DNA of 64,000 nucleotides from the NCBI RefSeq assembly GCF_008801405.1, contig NZ_VZPV01000001.1, forward strand, positions 1,860,001 through 1,924,000, read 5' to 3'. The position numbers were made by a program, and so were the translations under genes. A model generated the notes under the pieces. That model was not told the DNA's origin. It ran no database searches and saw only the letters and a list, made by a program, of their open reading frames with translations. Shown here in pieces: positions 1 to 8,652 of the stretch; the stretch's first letter is position 1, and every line of letters begins with the position of its first letter. The stretch is from Ralstonia insidiosa. Its GTDB lineage: Bacteria > Pseudomonadota > Gammaproteobacteria > Burkholderiales > Burkholderiaceae.

Positions 1-453
1 GCGAGGGCGTTGGCCGTGCCGGGCCACACGCCGGCGGACATGGCCTATCAGGTGGGAGATGCCGTGTTCGTTGGTGACACGCTGTTCATGCCCGACGTGG
101 GCACGGCGCGCTGTGATTTCCCCGGCGGTGATGCGGGTACGCTGTACCAGTCGATTCGCCGTCTGCTCGACTTGCCGGCCGACACGCGGCTCTACATGTG
201 CCATGACTATCCGCCTGCAGGGCGTGAGGCCACTTGCCACACCACCGTGGCTGAACAGCGCCGCGCCAACATCCACGTGCGTGATGGCGTGACGCAGGAT
301 GATTTCGTGCAGATGCGCACCAAGCGCGACGCCACGCTGGGCATGCCCACGCTGATGCTGCCGTCCATCCAGGTCAACATCCGCGCGGGCGCGCTGCCGC
401 CGGCTGAACACAATGGCGTGCAGTATCTGAAGATTCCGCTCAACGCGTTGTAA
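1..453 (+). CDS. MBL-fold metallo-hydrolase, C-terminal part (5' end outside window)
   Basis: The reading frame is open from the first base, so the gene begins upstream of the window; about 150 C-terminal residues are visible. They contain a PGHTPAD segment with a metal-ligand histidine, then GDTLFMPDVGTARCDFPGG, which carries the bridging aspartate region, and a later YMCHDYPP segment with another ligand histidine. This order is typical of the glyoxalase II/persulfide-dioxygenase-like branch of the metallo-beta-lactamase fold, including the Blh-type hydrolases. Proteins of this branch act on thioester or persulfide-glutathione substrates in the cytoplasm. The exact substrate cannot be told from the fragment. 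A strong terminator follows the stop codon. Confidence 0.8.
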   Translation, partial: ARALAVPGHTPADMAYQVGDAVFVGDTLFMPDVGTARCDFPGGDAGTLYQSIRRLLDLPADTRLYMCHDYPPAGREATCHTTVAEQRRANIHVRDGVTQDDFVQMRTKRDATLGMPTLMLPSIQVNIRAGALPPAEHNGVQYLKIPLNAL

Positions 454-461
454 GCGGCGGC

Positions 462-503
462 AAAACGCCCTTCGGGGTCAGGCCCGAGGGGCGTTTGTTC
501 TTT
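462..503 (+). terminator. Rho-independent terminator after the MBL hydrolase
   Basis: An inverted repeat (aaaacgccc-ttcgggg, a short loop, then cccgaggggcgttt) lies directly after the stop codon at 453 and is followed by a T-rich run. It separates the MBL gene from the NnrU gene. Confidence 0.75.
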
Positions 504-591
504 TGACAAACAGCCGTCGATCACGCTGCGCGTGTTGCCGCCACCGCCTTGAGCTCGACAACGAGCGTGGGTCTGGCTAAAGGAGCCCGCC

Positions 592-1170
592 ATGTCCGTC
601 CTGATATTGGGTCTGCTGATCTTCCTGGGCGTGCATTCCGTTCGCATTGTTGCGGAGGGATGGCGCAAGGCCTGGATCGCCCAGATGGGCGAGAAGGGCT
701 GGAAAGGTGCGTACTCCGTCGCCTCCATCGTCGGGCTGGCGCTGGTTATCTGGGGATACGGTATCGCGCGGCACGAACCGCTCGTGCTGTGGACTCGGCC
801 GGCGTGGGCGCCCCATCTTGCGGGCTTGCTGACACTGGCGGCGTTCATCCTCTTTGCGGCGGCGTACGTTCCGGGTAATCACTTCAAGGCGTGGGTCCGG
901 CATCCGCAGGCGCTTAGCGTGGTGCTGTGGGCGCTGGCGCATTTGCTGGCAAATGGCACGTTGCATGCGGTCGTGTTGTTTGGCGCTTTCCTGGTCTGGG
1001 CGCTGGTCGATTTCGCGGCCGCGCGTCAGCGGGATCGCGTGGAAGGCGTGGTCTATCCCGGCGGGGTGCTTTCACGCGATGTGATTCCCGTTGTGATAGG
1101 CGTTGTCGCTTGGGGCGCGTTTGCGTTTTATCTTCACGCACGCTGGATTGGCGTGAACCCGATGGGGTAG
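592..1170 (+). CDS. NnrU family membrane protein
   Basis: This 192-residue protein is mostly hydrophobic, with about six membrane segments, and starts with a membrane helix at residues 2-20 ending in HSVRI. The pattern LGVHSVR near the N-terminus, the HPQALSVVLWALAHLLANG segment in the middle and a GxLLW-like membrane core fit the NnrU family. That family was first described near nitrite/nitric oxide reductase genes and is widespread in proteobacteria with no settled biochemical role. The start is well supported by an AAAGGAG ribosome-binding site 6 bases ahead. It stands alone, with a terminator upstream and a convergent gene directly downstream (adjacent stops at 1170 and 1171). Confidence 0.85.
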   Translation: MSVLILGLLIFLGVHSVRIVAEGWRKAWIAQMGEKGWKGAYSVASIVGLALVIWGYGIARHEPLVLWTRPAWAPHLAGLLTLAAFILFAAAYVPGNHFKAWVRHPQALSVVLWALAHLLANGTLHAVVLFGAFLVWALVDFAAARQRDRVEGVVYPGGVLSRDVIPVVIGVVAWGAFAFYLHARWIGVNPMG

Positions 1171-2091
1171 TCAATCGAATCGCGTTGCCAGGTCGTGTAA
1201 CTGCTGAGCGGTGACCGTGGCCCCGCCGCACACGACCACGGCAATGCTGGAGGCTGCCTTGAGTGCAGGGTGCCCGCAATCCAGCGCCGCCAATGCTGCC
1301 CCGCAGGCCGGCTCGACCACCACGCGGTGCTCGTCAAGAAACCGGAGCGCAGCCTTCACGGCCTGCGCATCTGACACCACGACGTTGTAGATCTCGCGGC
1401 GGGCTGCCCATTCGAGCGCTCCGTCGCACGGCCGCTTGGCACCCAGCGAGGTGGCCACGCTCGAGATGGTGGCGAGTTCGACGGGTTTGCCTTGTGCGAT
1501 TGAACGCGCGAAGCAGTCGGCTCCCTCCGTTTCCACGGCAACGACTGGCACGTTGGACCATCCGTTGCGTTGCAGCCCTTCCATGACGCCGCACAAGAGC
1601 CCACCCCCGCCGACGGCGAGGAGGATCGCGCCGGGCTTGTGTCCGGAGGTCGCCATCTCGTCCACCAGTGTGGCGTGGCCGTGCCAGATGACCGGATCGT
1701 CGAATGGGTGCACGAAGGCGTCCCCCGGGCCGATCAGGGACTGTGCAAACGCATGCGCTTCTGCCCACGCGGCGCCATGCACGATCAGCCCTGCACCTTC
1801 CTGGCGGATCAGGTCGCGCGCCCGTTGCGGTGTGCTTTCCGGCACCACGACCGCGACGGGAACACCGAGCTCGCGCCCGCAATAGGCCACCGCAATCCCC
1901 GCATTGCCGCCGGAAGATGAGACGAACCGTTGCGCACCCGCCGCACGCTGCGCCTCGCACAGGGCACCGATGCCGCGCAGCTTGAACGAGCCGGACGGCT
2001 GCGCGGCGTCCATCTTCAGCCACACCGGTTTGCCAAGCTGCCGTGAATAGGTTTGGGACTGTACGTAAGGCGTGTGGATGTGGAGCGTCAT
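1171..2091 (-). CDS. PLP-dependent serine/threonine dehydratase-like enzyme
   Basis: Fold-type II PLP enzyme of about 306 residues, predicted to deaminate L-serine and/or L-threonine to a 2-oxo acid plus ammonia in the cytoplasm. From the start chosen here, the PLP lysine is K37 in GSFKLRG, the substrate loop is SSSGGNAG (58-65) and the phosphate-binding glycine loop is GGGG (161-164). The length matches the short catabolic serine dehydratases (SDS/SDH type) that lack an ACT domain. I chose the ATG at 2091 because homologues begin close to this point; an in-frame ATG at 2145 would add 18 poorly conserved residues. The gene is divergent from a LysR regulator at 2224, a classic arrangement for local control. 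Whether serine or threonine is preferred is not visible. Confidence 0.85.
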   Translation of the reverse strand: MTLHIHTPYVQSQTYSRQLGKPVWLKMDAAQPSGSFKLRGIGALCEAQRAAGAQRFVSSSGGNAGIAVAYCGRELGVPVAVVVPESTPQRARDLIRQEGAGLIVHGAAWAEAHAFAQSLIGPGDAFVHPFDDPVIWHGHATLVDEMATSGHKPGAILLAVGGGGLLCGVMEGLQRNGWSNVPVVAVETEGADCFARSIAQGKPVELATISSVATSLGAKRPCDGALEWAARREIYNVVVSDAQAVKAALRFLDEHRVVVEPACGAALAALDCGHPALKAASSIAVVVCGGATVTAQQLHDLATRFD

Positions 2092-2223
2092 GTCTGATCG
2101 TGATGTGCAGCAACGCATATTCAAGGAAGCAGTCATCCTAGGCATTCATGGCTATGCATACAAATGCTTTATAAACGGATTTGCTATGCTTGATAGGTAT
2201 GGATAAGCGCCTACCGAATCGAT

Positions 2224-3156
2224 ATGCGGAACATTGAACTACGCCACCTTCGCTACTTCATTGCGGTCGCGCAGGCCGGCAGCGTAGTGGCGGGCGCGCG
2301 GGCCATCGGCATTGTCCAGCCCGCCTTGTCGCGGCAGATCCTTGAGTTGGAAGCCGCCGTTGGCACGCCGCTGCTGGCACGCAAGGCGAGGGGCGTGCAG
2401 TTGACCGCCGCCGGTGAGAGTTTTCTGCGTGACGCCCGGCAACTGCTGGCGGATCTGCAAACCGGGCGCGATCGTGCCTTGCGTTGCGCTGCAGGTCAGC
2501 TTGGCGAACTGCACCTGGGTGTGCTGCCGAACTATCTCAGCGCAGCCGTCGTGACGAACGTGCTGCAGGCGTTTCGTGCCGCGTGTCCAGAGGTCAAGGT
2601 TTCGGTGGCGCCGATGCTTTCCGCAGCGCAGGCTACCGCCATTGCGCGCAAGCAGATCGACGGCGGCATCATGGCTTGGCGTCGTGATGAGGCACCGCAT
2701 CTGTCCGGTATTGCGCTGTTGAGCGACCGCTTTGTCCTGGCCATGCCCGCAGCGCAAGCTGCTCACCCCAAGGCGCCGAAGCGGCTGGCCGACGTGGCGG
2801 ATCAGCCGTTCGTGTGGTTCGATCCGGAGCGTTCTTCGGCGCACCATCGCTTCTTGATGCGGCAGTGCGAGCGCGCCGGCTTCACGCCGCGCGTGGCCCA
2901 GATCGGCAGCGACATCCCAACCGTGGTGGGTCTTGTGGCGGCGGGCATGGGGTGTGCGTTTGTGCCGGAGAGCCTGTCCGCCCTGTGTCCGCCCACGGTG
3001 CAGCTCGTACCGCTGCGAGAGGTGTCCGATCGCTTCGATGTGGAATTCACCTTTGACGAAGACGCAGCGACACCCGTTGTCGCTCGGTTTGCGCAAGCGT
3101 TGCGTGAGGTCGTGGGTCGTGGAGGGCGAACGCGCCGGGCGCAATCGGCGCGTTAG
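2224..3156 (+). CDS. LysR-type transcriptional regulator
   Basis: This 310-residue protein has an N-terminal winged helix-turn-helix (residues about 4-62, with QPALSRQILELEAAVGTPLLARK) followed by a LysR substrate-binding domain (about 90-295). It is divergent from the serine/threonine dehydratase gene, with about 130 bp between starts, so the dehydratase is the most likely target and its substrate or product a plausible co-inducer. The intergenic DNA is AT-rich and carries the direct repeat GCTATGC at about 2151 and 2192. The HTH is close to regulators in the same family that control amino-acid or aromatic catabolism, but the ligand cannot be read from sequence. Confidence 0.9.
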   Translation: MRNIELRHLRYFIAVAQAGSVVAGARAIGIVQPALSRQILELEAAVGTPLLARKARGVQLTAAGESFLRDARQLLADLQTGRDRALRCAAGQLGELHLGVLPNYLSAAVVTNVLQAFRAACPEVKVSVAPMLSAAQATAIARKQIDGGIMAWRRDEAPHLSGIALLSDRFVLAMPAAQAAHPKAPKRLADVADQPFVWFDPERSSAHHRFLMRQCERAGFTPRVAQIGSDIPTVVGLVAAGMGCAFVPESLSALCPPTVQLVPLREVSDRFDVEFTFDEDAATPVVARFAQALREVVGRGGRTRRAQSAR

Positions 3157-3309
3157 CAGGCATTTGCCGCGTATTTTCTGACCGGACGGATCGGGCCTTA
3201 CCCGTGTGCCTGTTGTCTTGTAGATTCATAGGGTGCTAACGAGCGCGAGTGGGTATCGTGGGGCAATACAGGCCGCAACCACCCGCCGGCTCCAACCGGA
3301 ACATCACGC

Positions 3310-4143
3310 ATGAAACATGTCACCTTGCCCGACGGCGAGCGCGTGCCGGCGCTCGGTATGGGAACGTGGAATATGGGCGAGGGCCGCGCCGCACGCGCCG
3401 AGGAAGTCGCCACGCTGTGCTTGGGGCTCGACCTCGGCCTGCGCCTGATCGACACGGCAGAAATGTACGGGGAAGGCTTGTCCGAAGAGATGATCGGCGA
3501 GGCGATTGCCGGGCGGCGCGACGAGGTGTTTCTCGTCAGCAAGGTCTATCCGCACAACGCCAGCCGGCGGGGTATTGCAGCCGCGTGCGAGCGCAGCCTG
3601 CGCCGGCTCGGTACCGATCGCATTGACCTGTACCTGCTGCACTGGCGCGGCAGCGTGCCGCTGGAAGAGACGGTGCAAGGTCTGCAGGCGTTGCAGCGTG
3701 AGGGCAAGATTCGTCACTACGGTGTGAGCAATCTCGACCTGTCGGATATGGAAGAACTCTGGGACGCGCCCGGTGGCGATCAGGTTGCGGTCAACCAGTT
3801 GCTCTACAACCTGGGCCGGCGCGGTATCGAATGGGATCTGCTGCCGTGGCTGCGCGAACGCCGCGTGCCCGTGATGGCGTATTCCCCCATCGAGCAGGCA
3901 CAACTGGCACGTCACCCGAAGCTGGTGCGGTTTGCGCAGGAATGCGACATGACGCCGGCACAGGTAGCGCTGGCGTGGTTGCTGGCGCGCGACGACATCA
4001 TCGCCATTCCCAAGACCAGCCGCCGCGAGCGTTTGCGCGAGAACGTCGGGGCACTGGAGCGCGAACTGACACTAGAACAACTGGCCGAGCTGGATCGTCT
4101 CTTTCCGCCCCCGAAGGGGCCTCGGCCGCTGGAGATGCTGTAA
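3310..4143 (+). CDS. Aldo/keto reductase
   Basis: Single-domain (alpha/beta)8 NADPH-dependent oxidoreductase of 277 residues, the usual length for the family. The catalytic tetrad is complete: D48 and Y53 in DTAEMYGEG, K78 in LVSKVYP and H111 in LLHWRG. The C-terminal IPKTSRRERLREN segment is the nucleotide 2'-phosphate-binding signature. It belongs to the 2,5-diketogluconate reductase/YeaE-like group and probably reduces small aldehydes or keto-sugars in the cytoplasm; the physiological substrate is unknown. It stands alone, about 150 bp after the LysR gene, and is convergent with the lipoprotein gene at 4169. Confidence 0.9.
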   Translation: MKHVTLPDGERVPALGMGTWNMGEGRAARAEEVATLCLGLDLGLRLIDTAEMYGEGLSEEMIGEAIAGRRDEVFLVSKVYPHNASRRGIAAACERSLRRLGTDRIDLYLLHWRGSVPLEETVQGLQALQREGKIRHYGVSNLDLSDMEELWDAPGGDQVAVNQLLYNLGRRGIEWDLLPWLRERRVPVMAYSPIEQAQLARHPKLVRFAQECDMTPAQVALAWLLARDDIIAIPKTSRRERLRENVGALERELTLEQLAELDRLFPPPKGPRPLEML

Positions 4144-4168
4144 GTCGCGTCGGCGGCGTGTCGCGGGC

Positions 4169-4585
4169 TTAGCGTGATTTCGCCTGGTAACGGGCGTAGT
4201 CGACATAGCTTGTGAGATAGACACGCGCCTTGTCACGGGTTTCTTGCGTGACGCGGTCAGCCGCTTTGCGGGCACCGGACGAACTCATCTGCGCGCTGAG
4301 ATGGTCGCGGAAGGCATCGTGCATGGCTTGCAGATCGTCTGCGCATGCGTCCAATGCAGACGACACCACGGCCTTTGTCTGTGCGTTGCCGGGCACGCCG
4401 TCATCGGCGCGGCGTTGGGTGCAATCCATGTACTTGATGCGTAGTGCTATCCAACCGCTATCGGCACTGGCCGTGCTGTCCGTTTTGGCCTGATCGGGAA
4501 GCTGCTGTTGCGGTGGCGTGGACGAACCACATGCGCCAAGCAGCGCCAGCAGAACAAGGGACGGGGCGTAGAGGGCTTTTTTCAT
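4169..4585 (-). CDS. Small hypothetical lipoprotein
   Basis: This 138-residue protein has a clear lipoprotein signal: MKK, a hydrophobic stretch, then LLALLGAC with the lipid-attachment cysteine at about residue 19. The following SSTPPQQQ stretch is a typical disordered linker. No D follows the cysteine at +2, so outer-membrane sorting is expected. The mature part is helical, with two more cysteines (in YMDCTQRR and LDACADDL) that could form a disulfide in the periplasm. I do not recognise a named domain. It is convergent with the aldo/keto reductase and divergent from nothing obvious, so context gives no function. Confidence 0.75.
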   Translation of the reverse strand: MKKALYAPSLVLLALLGACGSSTPPQQQLPDQAKTDSTASADSGWIALRIKYMDCTQRRADDGVPGNAQTKAVVSSALDACADDLQAMHDAFRDHLSAQMSSSGARKAADRVTQETRDKARVYLTSYVDYARYQAKSR

Positions 4586-4719
4586 GGCATGAACTGTATG
4601 CTGCGAGCGGTTCTCGCACCACCCGTTGTCTTCCCGGCAAGTCGACCATCGCTCACGCCATTAACATTTGGAAACGACTTCGTTATGAGGCGCGCGTCGC
4701 AACGTTTCTCTGCGGCACT

Positions 4720-5616
4720 TCAAGGTGGCAGCAGGGCGGCGTGAGCCGCCGTCAAAACTTCGCGGCTCAATCCGTCTAGTAATGCGGATGCCGCCCGCGC
4801 GTACTGCCAGTGCAGCGGCACATCCAGCGGCGTGTCGGGCACCAGTTCAACCAGTGTGCCCGCCTTGAGGTGCGACGCGATCAGCGCCTGCGGATGCAGA
4901 CCCCATCCCATGCCAGCAACTGCGGCCGCCACAAAGGCCTGAGGCGAGGGCAGCATGTGCCGGGGCAGTTCGACATGCCGGTGGCACAGACGCCGTGCCC
5001 AGCGCGCCTGCAATTCATCTTTGGTGTTGAACAGCAGGCTGGGCGCGCGGGCCAAGCTGCCGGCGCCGACCCCGTCAGCGAAATGGCGTTGCACGAACGC
5101 CGGACTGGCGGCCGCAAGGTAGCGCATGGAGCCCAACGGCCGGCTATTGCAACCGGCAGCCGGGCGAGCCGTAGCAGTCACGGCGGCCAGCACGGCGCCA
5201 CTGCGCAGCCATTCGGTGGTGTGGTCCTGGTCGTCCACCGCCACCTCCATCAGCACCGGGTGTTCAGCACCGAAGGCCGCAATGGGCGGGGCGAGCCACG
5301 TGGCCAAGCTGTCGGCATTCACGGCAATGGGCAGCGGCACCCGCGCAATACCCTCCGGCGCCAGCACGGGTAGCGCGCCTTGCAACTCCTGTTCGAGCAG
5401 TCGAACGCGGTCGACATGTTGGCAAAGCTGTCGCCCCGTCTCAGTCGCCCGGCAGGGTTGGTCGCGCACCACCAGTGCGCAGCCCACGCGCTCTTCCAGC
5501 AATCGAATGCGCTGTGAAATCGCCGATGGCGTGACATGGAGAGCGCGCGCAGCGCGTTCAAAGCTGCCTTCCCGAACGACGGCGGCCAATGCAGAGAGGG
5601 CGGCGTAATCCAGCAT
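4720..5616 (-). CDS. argP: LysR-type regulator ArgP (lysine/arginine-responsive)
   Basis: A 298-residue LysR protein starting MLDYAALSALAAVVREGSFE, with an HTH containing VTPSAISQRIRLLEERVG and the DQPCRATETG segment characteristic of ArgP/IciA/LysG proteins. In Escherichia coli and Corynebacterium glutamicum these activate the exporter genes argO or lysE in response to arginine or lysine. Here the exporter lies divergently, starting at 5690, only 73 bp away. This gene pair is itself strong support for the call. The intergenic DNA is AT-rich (5617-5660), as expected for the T-N11-A LysR box. Confidence 0.88.
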   Translation of the reverse strand: MLDYAALSALAAVVREGSFERAARALHVTPSAISQRIRLLEERVGCALVVRDQPCRATETGRQLCQHVDRVRLLEQELQGALPVLAPEGIARVPLPIAVNADSLATWLAPPIAAFGAEHPVLMEVAVDDQDHTTEWLRSGAVLAAVTATARPAAGCNSRPLGSMRYLAAASPAFVQRHFADGVGAGSLARAPSLLFNTKDELQARWARRLCHRHVELPRHMLPSPQAFVAAAVAGMGWGLHPQALIASHLKAGTLVELVPDTPLDVPLHWQYARAASALLDGLSREVLTAAHAALLPP

Positions 5617-5689
5617 GAGTTAAGTAAAACTGAATTGAGTGAAGTAAGGATAGTTTGTCTTCATTGGTTGGTGCGGGCAAGCTGCATGC
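5617..5689. promoter_or_regulatory. Divergent argP-argO control region
   Basis: A 73-bp gap between two divergent starts, distinctly AT-rich from 5620 to 5665 compared with the flanking genes. It must hold both promoters and the ArgP site. I see repeated TNAAGTNA-like words (for example gttaagtaaa and gtgaagtaag), but the exact binding site is inferred from gene arrangement. Confidence 0.5.
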
Positions 5690-6346
5690 ATGGACACCTT
5701 GCTGACTCCCAATTCGCTGGCGCTATCTGTCTCCCTTCAGGGCTTGGTCCTGAGCCTGGGGTTGATCGTCGCCATTGGCGCGCAGAACGCGTTTGTATTG
5801 CGTCAAGGGCTGCGCCGTGAGCATGTGGGCAGCGTGGTGCTGTTTTGCGCGGTGGCAGACGCGTTGCTGTTGACGGCCGGCGTCATGGGCATGGCTCAGG
5901 CGCTGGGCGAGCGCCCTGGGCTTGCCAACGCTATGGCATTGGCCGGCGCCGCCTTTCTGGCGGTGTATGGGTGGCGGGCGCTGCAACGTGCGCGACACGC
6001 TAGTCAATTGCGGGCCTCAGAAGGCGGTGATGGTTTGAGCCGGGGCGCTGCGCTGGCGCAGGCTGCAGCCTTTACGCTGCTCAACCCTCACGTCTACCTG
6101 GATACGGTGTTGCTGGTCGGCAGCATTGGCGCCCAACAGCCGGCGGCATTGCGTGGCTGGTTCGTCGCGGGTGCAAGTTCAGCCAGTGCGTTCTGGTTTG
6201 TGTTGCTGGGGTTCGGCGCGCGCTGGCTGGCGCCGTGGTTTGCGAAGCCGCGCGCGTGGCAGGTGCTCGATGGCCTGATCGGCACGACCATGCTTGTGCT
6301 GGCTGCGCTGTTGCTGCGCCATGCCTTCATGGGGATCTTTGGCTGA
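5690..6346 (+). CDS. argO: LysE/ArgO family basic amino acid exporter
   Basis: Inner-membrane protein of 218 residues with about six membrane segments. It has the family signature at residues 17-40 (GLVLSLGLIVAIGAQNAFVL), including the GxQNxxVxRQG motif, and a later AFTLLNPHVYLDT segment with the conserved NPH in the second half. Such proteins export L-arginine, L-lysine or toxic analogues using the proton gradient. The divergent argP regulator at 5616 supports the assignment. The C-terminal half is convergent with the LysR gene at 6393. The choice between arginine and lysine as the main substrate cannot be made from sequence. Confidence 0.88.
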   Translation: MDTLLTPNSLALSVSLQGLVLSLGLIVAIGAQNAFVLRQGLRREHVGSVVLFCAVADALLLTAGVMGMAQALGERPGLANAMALAGAAFLAVYGWRALQRARHASQLRASEGGDGLSRGAALAQAAAFTLLNPHVYLDTVLLVGSIGAQQPAALRGWFVAGASSASAFWFVLLGFGARWLAPWFAKPRAWQVLDGLIGTTMLVLAALLLRHAFMGIFG

Positions 6347-6392
6347 CGAAGCATTGCGTCACTGGGGGCAGGCGCACCGAGCGGAATGCCTA

Positions 6393-7343
6393 CTAGCCCG
6401 ATTGCTGGTGCGTACCGCGCACGGTGGTCGCGCGACGGGGCGGCTTTGCCACAGTGTCGGCGGGAAACACGCGTGCGCATAAAAAGTCGACCAATGCCCG
6501 GACCTTGGGGGACGGGTGCTTGCTGGCCGGCCACAGCACGTTGAAGGTCCCTTCCCAGTCCAGGTGATCGGCCAGCACGGGACATAGCTGGCCATCGGCC
6601 AACGCTTTCCGGATCGAGAAGTCCGGCAGGAAGGCAATGCCCAGGCCTTGCAGCGCAAAACACAGGCGTGCCTCGATGTTGTTGCCGATCATCGATGTCG
6701 GGATCATCGATTCAGGTTCACTTGGCGCGCGGCGCAATGGCCACGGCTCCAGCTTGCCGCTGTTCGGGAAGCGATAGTGCAGGCAACTGTGGTTGGCCAG
6801 ATCAGCCGGCACCTTCGGCGTGCCGCGCTCTGCCAGATAGGCAGGGGAGGCAACCAGCATGGCCCGATACGTGCCGAGCCTGCGGGCTGAAAGCCGCGAG
6901 TCGGCAGGCGCACCCGTTCGGACCACCGCATCGAAGCCTTCTTCGATGACATCGACCAGCCGATCCGTGAAGTCGAGGTCCAGTTCGATATCGGGGTACA
7001 TGCGCATGAAGTCGCTGAGTACCGGCAGCACCAAGGAGCTGACCAGCGGCAGGCTGACGCGCAAGCGGCCGCGAGGCGCATCGGTAGCCTGGCGCAACTC
7101 CAACTCCGCCGCCTCGATCTCGGCCAGGATGCGGCGGCTGCGTTCCAGGAATAACGTGCCCTCGGCGGTCAAGGTCACGCTGCGTGTGCTGCGATGAAAG
7201 AGGCGTACGCCAAGCCGGTCTTCCAGTCTTGCCATGCTCTTGCCAACGGCCGATGCCGACACACCCAGCAGACGGCCGGCTGCGACAAAGCTGCGTGTCT
7301 CAGCCACCTGCACAAACACGACAAAATTGTTGAGGCTGTCCAA
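6393..7343 (-). CDS. LysR-type transcriptional regulator (TTG start)
   Basis: LysR protein of about 316 residues with the HTH in AAGRLLGVSASAVGKSMARLEDRLG and a substrate-binding domain of the CrgA/AaeR-like group (LFHRSTRSVTLTAEG, then NNIEARLCFALQGLGIAFLPDF). An in-frame ATG lies at 7472, but it would add 43 unrelated residues and overlap the divergent gene. The TTG at 7343 places the protein start directly before the conserved NNFVVF segment and has an AAGGA site 7 bases upstream, so I take TTG as the start. It is divergent from the serine hydrolase-MFS operon and is probably its regulator. Confidence 0.85.
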   Translation of the reverse strand: MDSLNNFVVFVQVAETRSFVAAGRLLGVSASAVGKSMARLEDRLGVRLFHRSTRSVTLTAEGTLFLERSRRILAEIEAAELELRQATDAPRGRLRVSLPLVSSLVLPVLSDFMRMYPDIELDLDFTDRLVDVIEEGFDAVVRTGAPADSRLSARRLGTYRAMLVASPAYLAERGTPKVPADLANHSCLHYRFPNSGKLEPWPLRRAPSEPESMIPTSMIGNNIEARLCFALQGLGIAFLPDFSIRKALADGQLCPVLADHLDWEGTFNVLWPASKHPSPKVRALVDFLCARVFPADTVAKPPRRATTVRGTHQQSG

Positions 7344-7458
7344 GCTACGTCCTTGATTGCGGACATCTATGTCCTGATAGAAGTGAAATCTACCCCACTT
7401 TTTCTTGAATCGCGGGCTTTCTATCGTGGCGGAAGTTTGATCAAGAAAGGAGTTCACC

Positions 7459-8652
7459 TTGTCTGCTTCCACACTTCTGCAACGCGCAGGAACCGTATCC
7501 GCGCCCCTGGACGAACGTGTCCAACGCGTTCTTCAACAGGCCATCGATGCGCAACGACTGGTCGGCGCCGTCGTGCTGGTCGCGCGTGACGGCCAACTGA
7601 TTCATCAGCAGGCCGCTGGTTTGGCCGACCGCGAAAGTGGCCGCCCGATGACGCTTGACACGATCTTCAGGCTGTCTTCGGTCAGCAAGCCGATTGTTGC
7701 AGCCGCAGCGCTGGTGCTGGTTGCACGGGGCCAGCTGGATCTCGACGAGGGCGTTGACCTCTATCTGCCCGCATTCCAGCCGCGTTTGGCCGATGGGCGG
7801 CTCGCGCGCATCACGTCGCGGCAACTGCTCAGCCACACTGCAGGGTTGGGCTATCGCTTTCTGGAAGCGGACCCTGATGGCCCCTATGCCCGGGCTGCCG
7901 TGTCCGACGGCATGGACGCATCCGGCATCAGCCAGGAAGAAAACCTGCGGCGCATCGCCAGCGCGCCGCTGCTCTTTGAGCCGGGAACGGCATGGCATTA
8001 CTCGCTCGCGATCGACGTGATGGGGGCGCTGATCGAACGGATTGTCGGCGCACCACTGGACGTGGCGATCCACGAACTGGTGACCGAACCACTAGGCATG
8101 ACGGATACCGGCTTTTTCGTACGCGACGCGCAGCGTGTGGCGACCGCCTACGTGAGTGACCAACCGCAACCACACCGATTGCAGGAAGGTGAAATCTTGC
8201 CGGTGTTTGAGGGCACGGTTGGCATCCGCTACAGCCCCTCCCGCATCTTCGATGCGTGTGCGTTCCCCTCGGGCGGTGCTGGCATGGCGGGCACTGCGGC
8301 CGACTTCCTGCGCTTTCTCGAGGCCCTGCGCGAGCGCCGTGGCGCGCTGCTGCCTGACGACCTGGTCAGCGAGATGGGCCGAGACCAGACTGGAGGGCTT
8401 GAACTGCGCGATGCGCCGGGATTCGGCTTTGGCCTCGGTTTTTCTGTGCTGCGGGACCGGCAGCTAGCCTGTTCTCCGGAAACTGACGGGACCTGGCGAT
8501 GGGGTGGGGCGTATGGACATGCATGGTTTGTCGATCCGGCGCAGAAGCTCAGCGTCGTCGCCTTCACCAACACCTTGTATGAGGGCATGTCGGGGCGCTT
8601 CGTGACCGACGTACGTGATGCTGTCTACGACGCCTTGCAGGAGACGCGTTGA
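7459..8652 (+). CDS. Serine hydrolase of the class C beta-lactamase/EstB family
   Basis: This 397-residue protein has a catalytic S74-V-S-K77 motif, the second-motif tyrosine Y181 in WHYSLAIDVMG and a C-terminal GHAWFVDP segment in place of the KTG box. These are the hallmarks of EstB-type esterases and D-aminopeptidase-like members of the class C beta-lactamase fold rather than true beta-lactamases. There is no signal peptide, so it is probably a cytoplasmic esterase or peptidase. It starts with TTG at 7459 behind an AAAGGAG site with a 6-base gap. Its stop overlaps the start of the MFS gene (TGATG), so the two are co-translated and the hydrolase may act on a compound that the MFS protein moves. 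Confidence 0.85.
   Translation: MSASTLLQRAGTVSAPLDERVQRVLQQAIDAQRLVGAVVLVARDGQLIHQQAAGLADRESGRPMTLDTIFRLSSVSKPIVAAAALVLVARGQLDLDEGVDLYLPAFQPRLADGRLARITSRQLLSHTAGLGYRFLEADPDGPYARAAVSDGMDASGISQEENLRRIASAPLLFEPGTAWHYSLAIDVMGALIERIVGAPLDVAIHELVTEPLGMTDTGFFVRDAQRVATAYVSDQPQPHRLQEGEILPVFEGTVGIRYSPSRIFDACAFPSGGAGMAGTAADFLRFLEALRERRGALLPDDLVSEMGRDQTGGLELRDAPGFGFGLGFSVLRDRQLACSPETDGTWRWGGAYGHAWFVDPAQKLSVVAFTNTLYEGMSGRFVTDVRDAVYDALQETR

Noticed and set aside
207..848. 213-codon frame on the minus strand across the MBL and NnrU genes
   Set aside because: It crosses a strong terminator and two supported genes on the other strand, and its translation has no motif.
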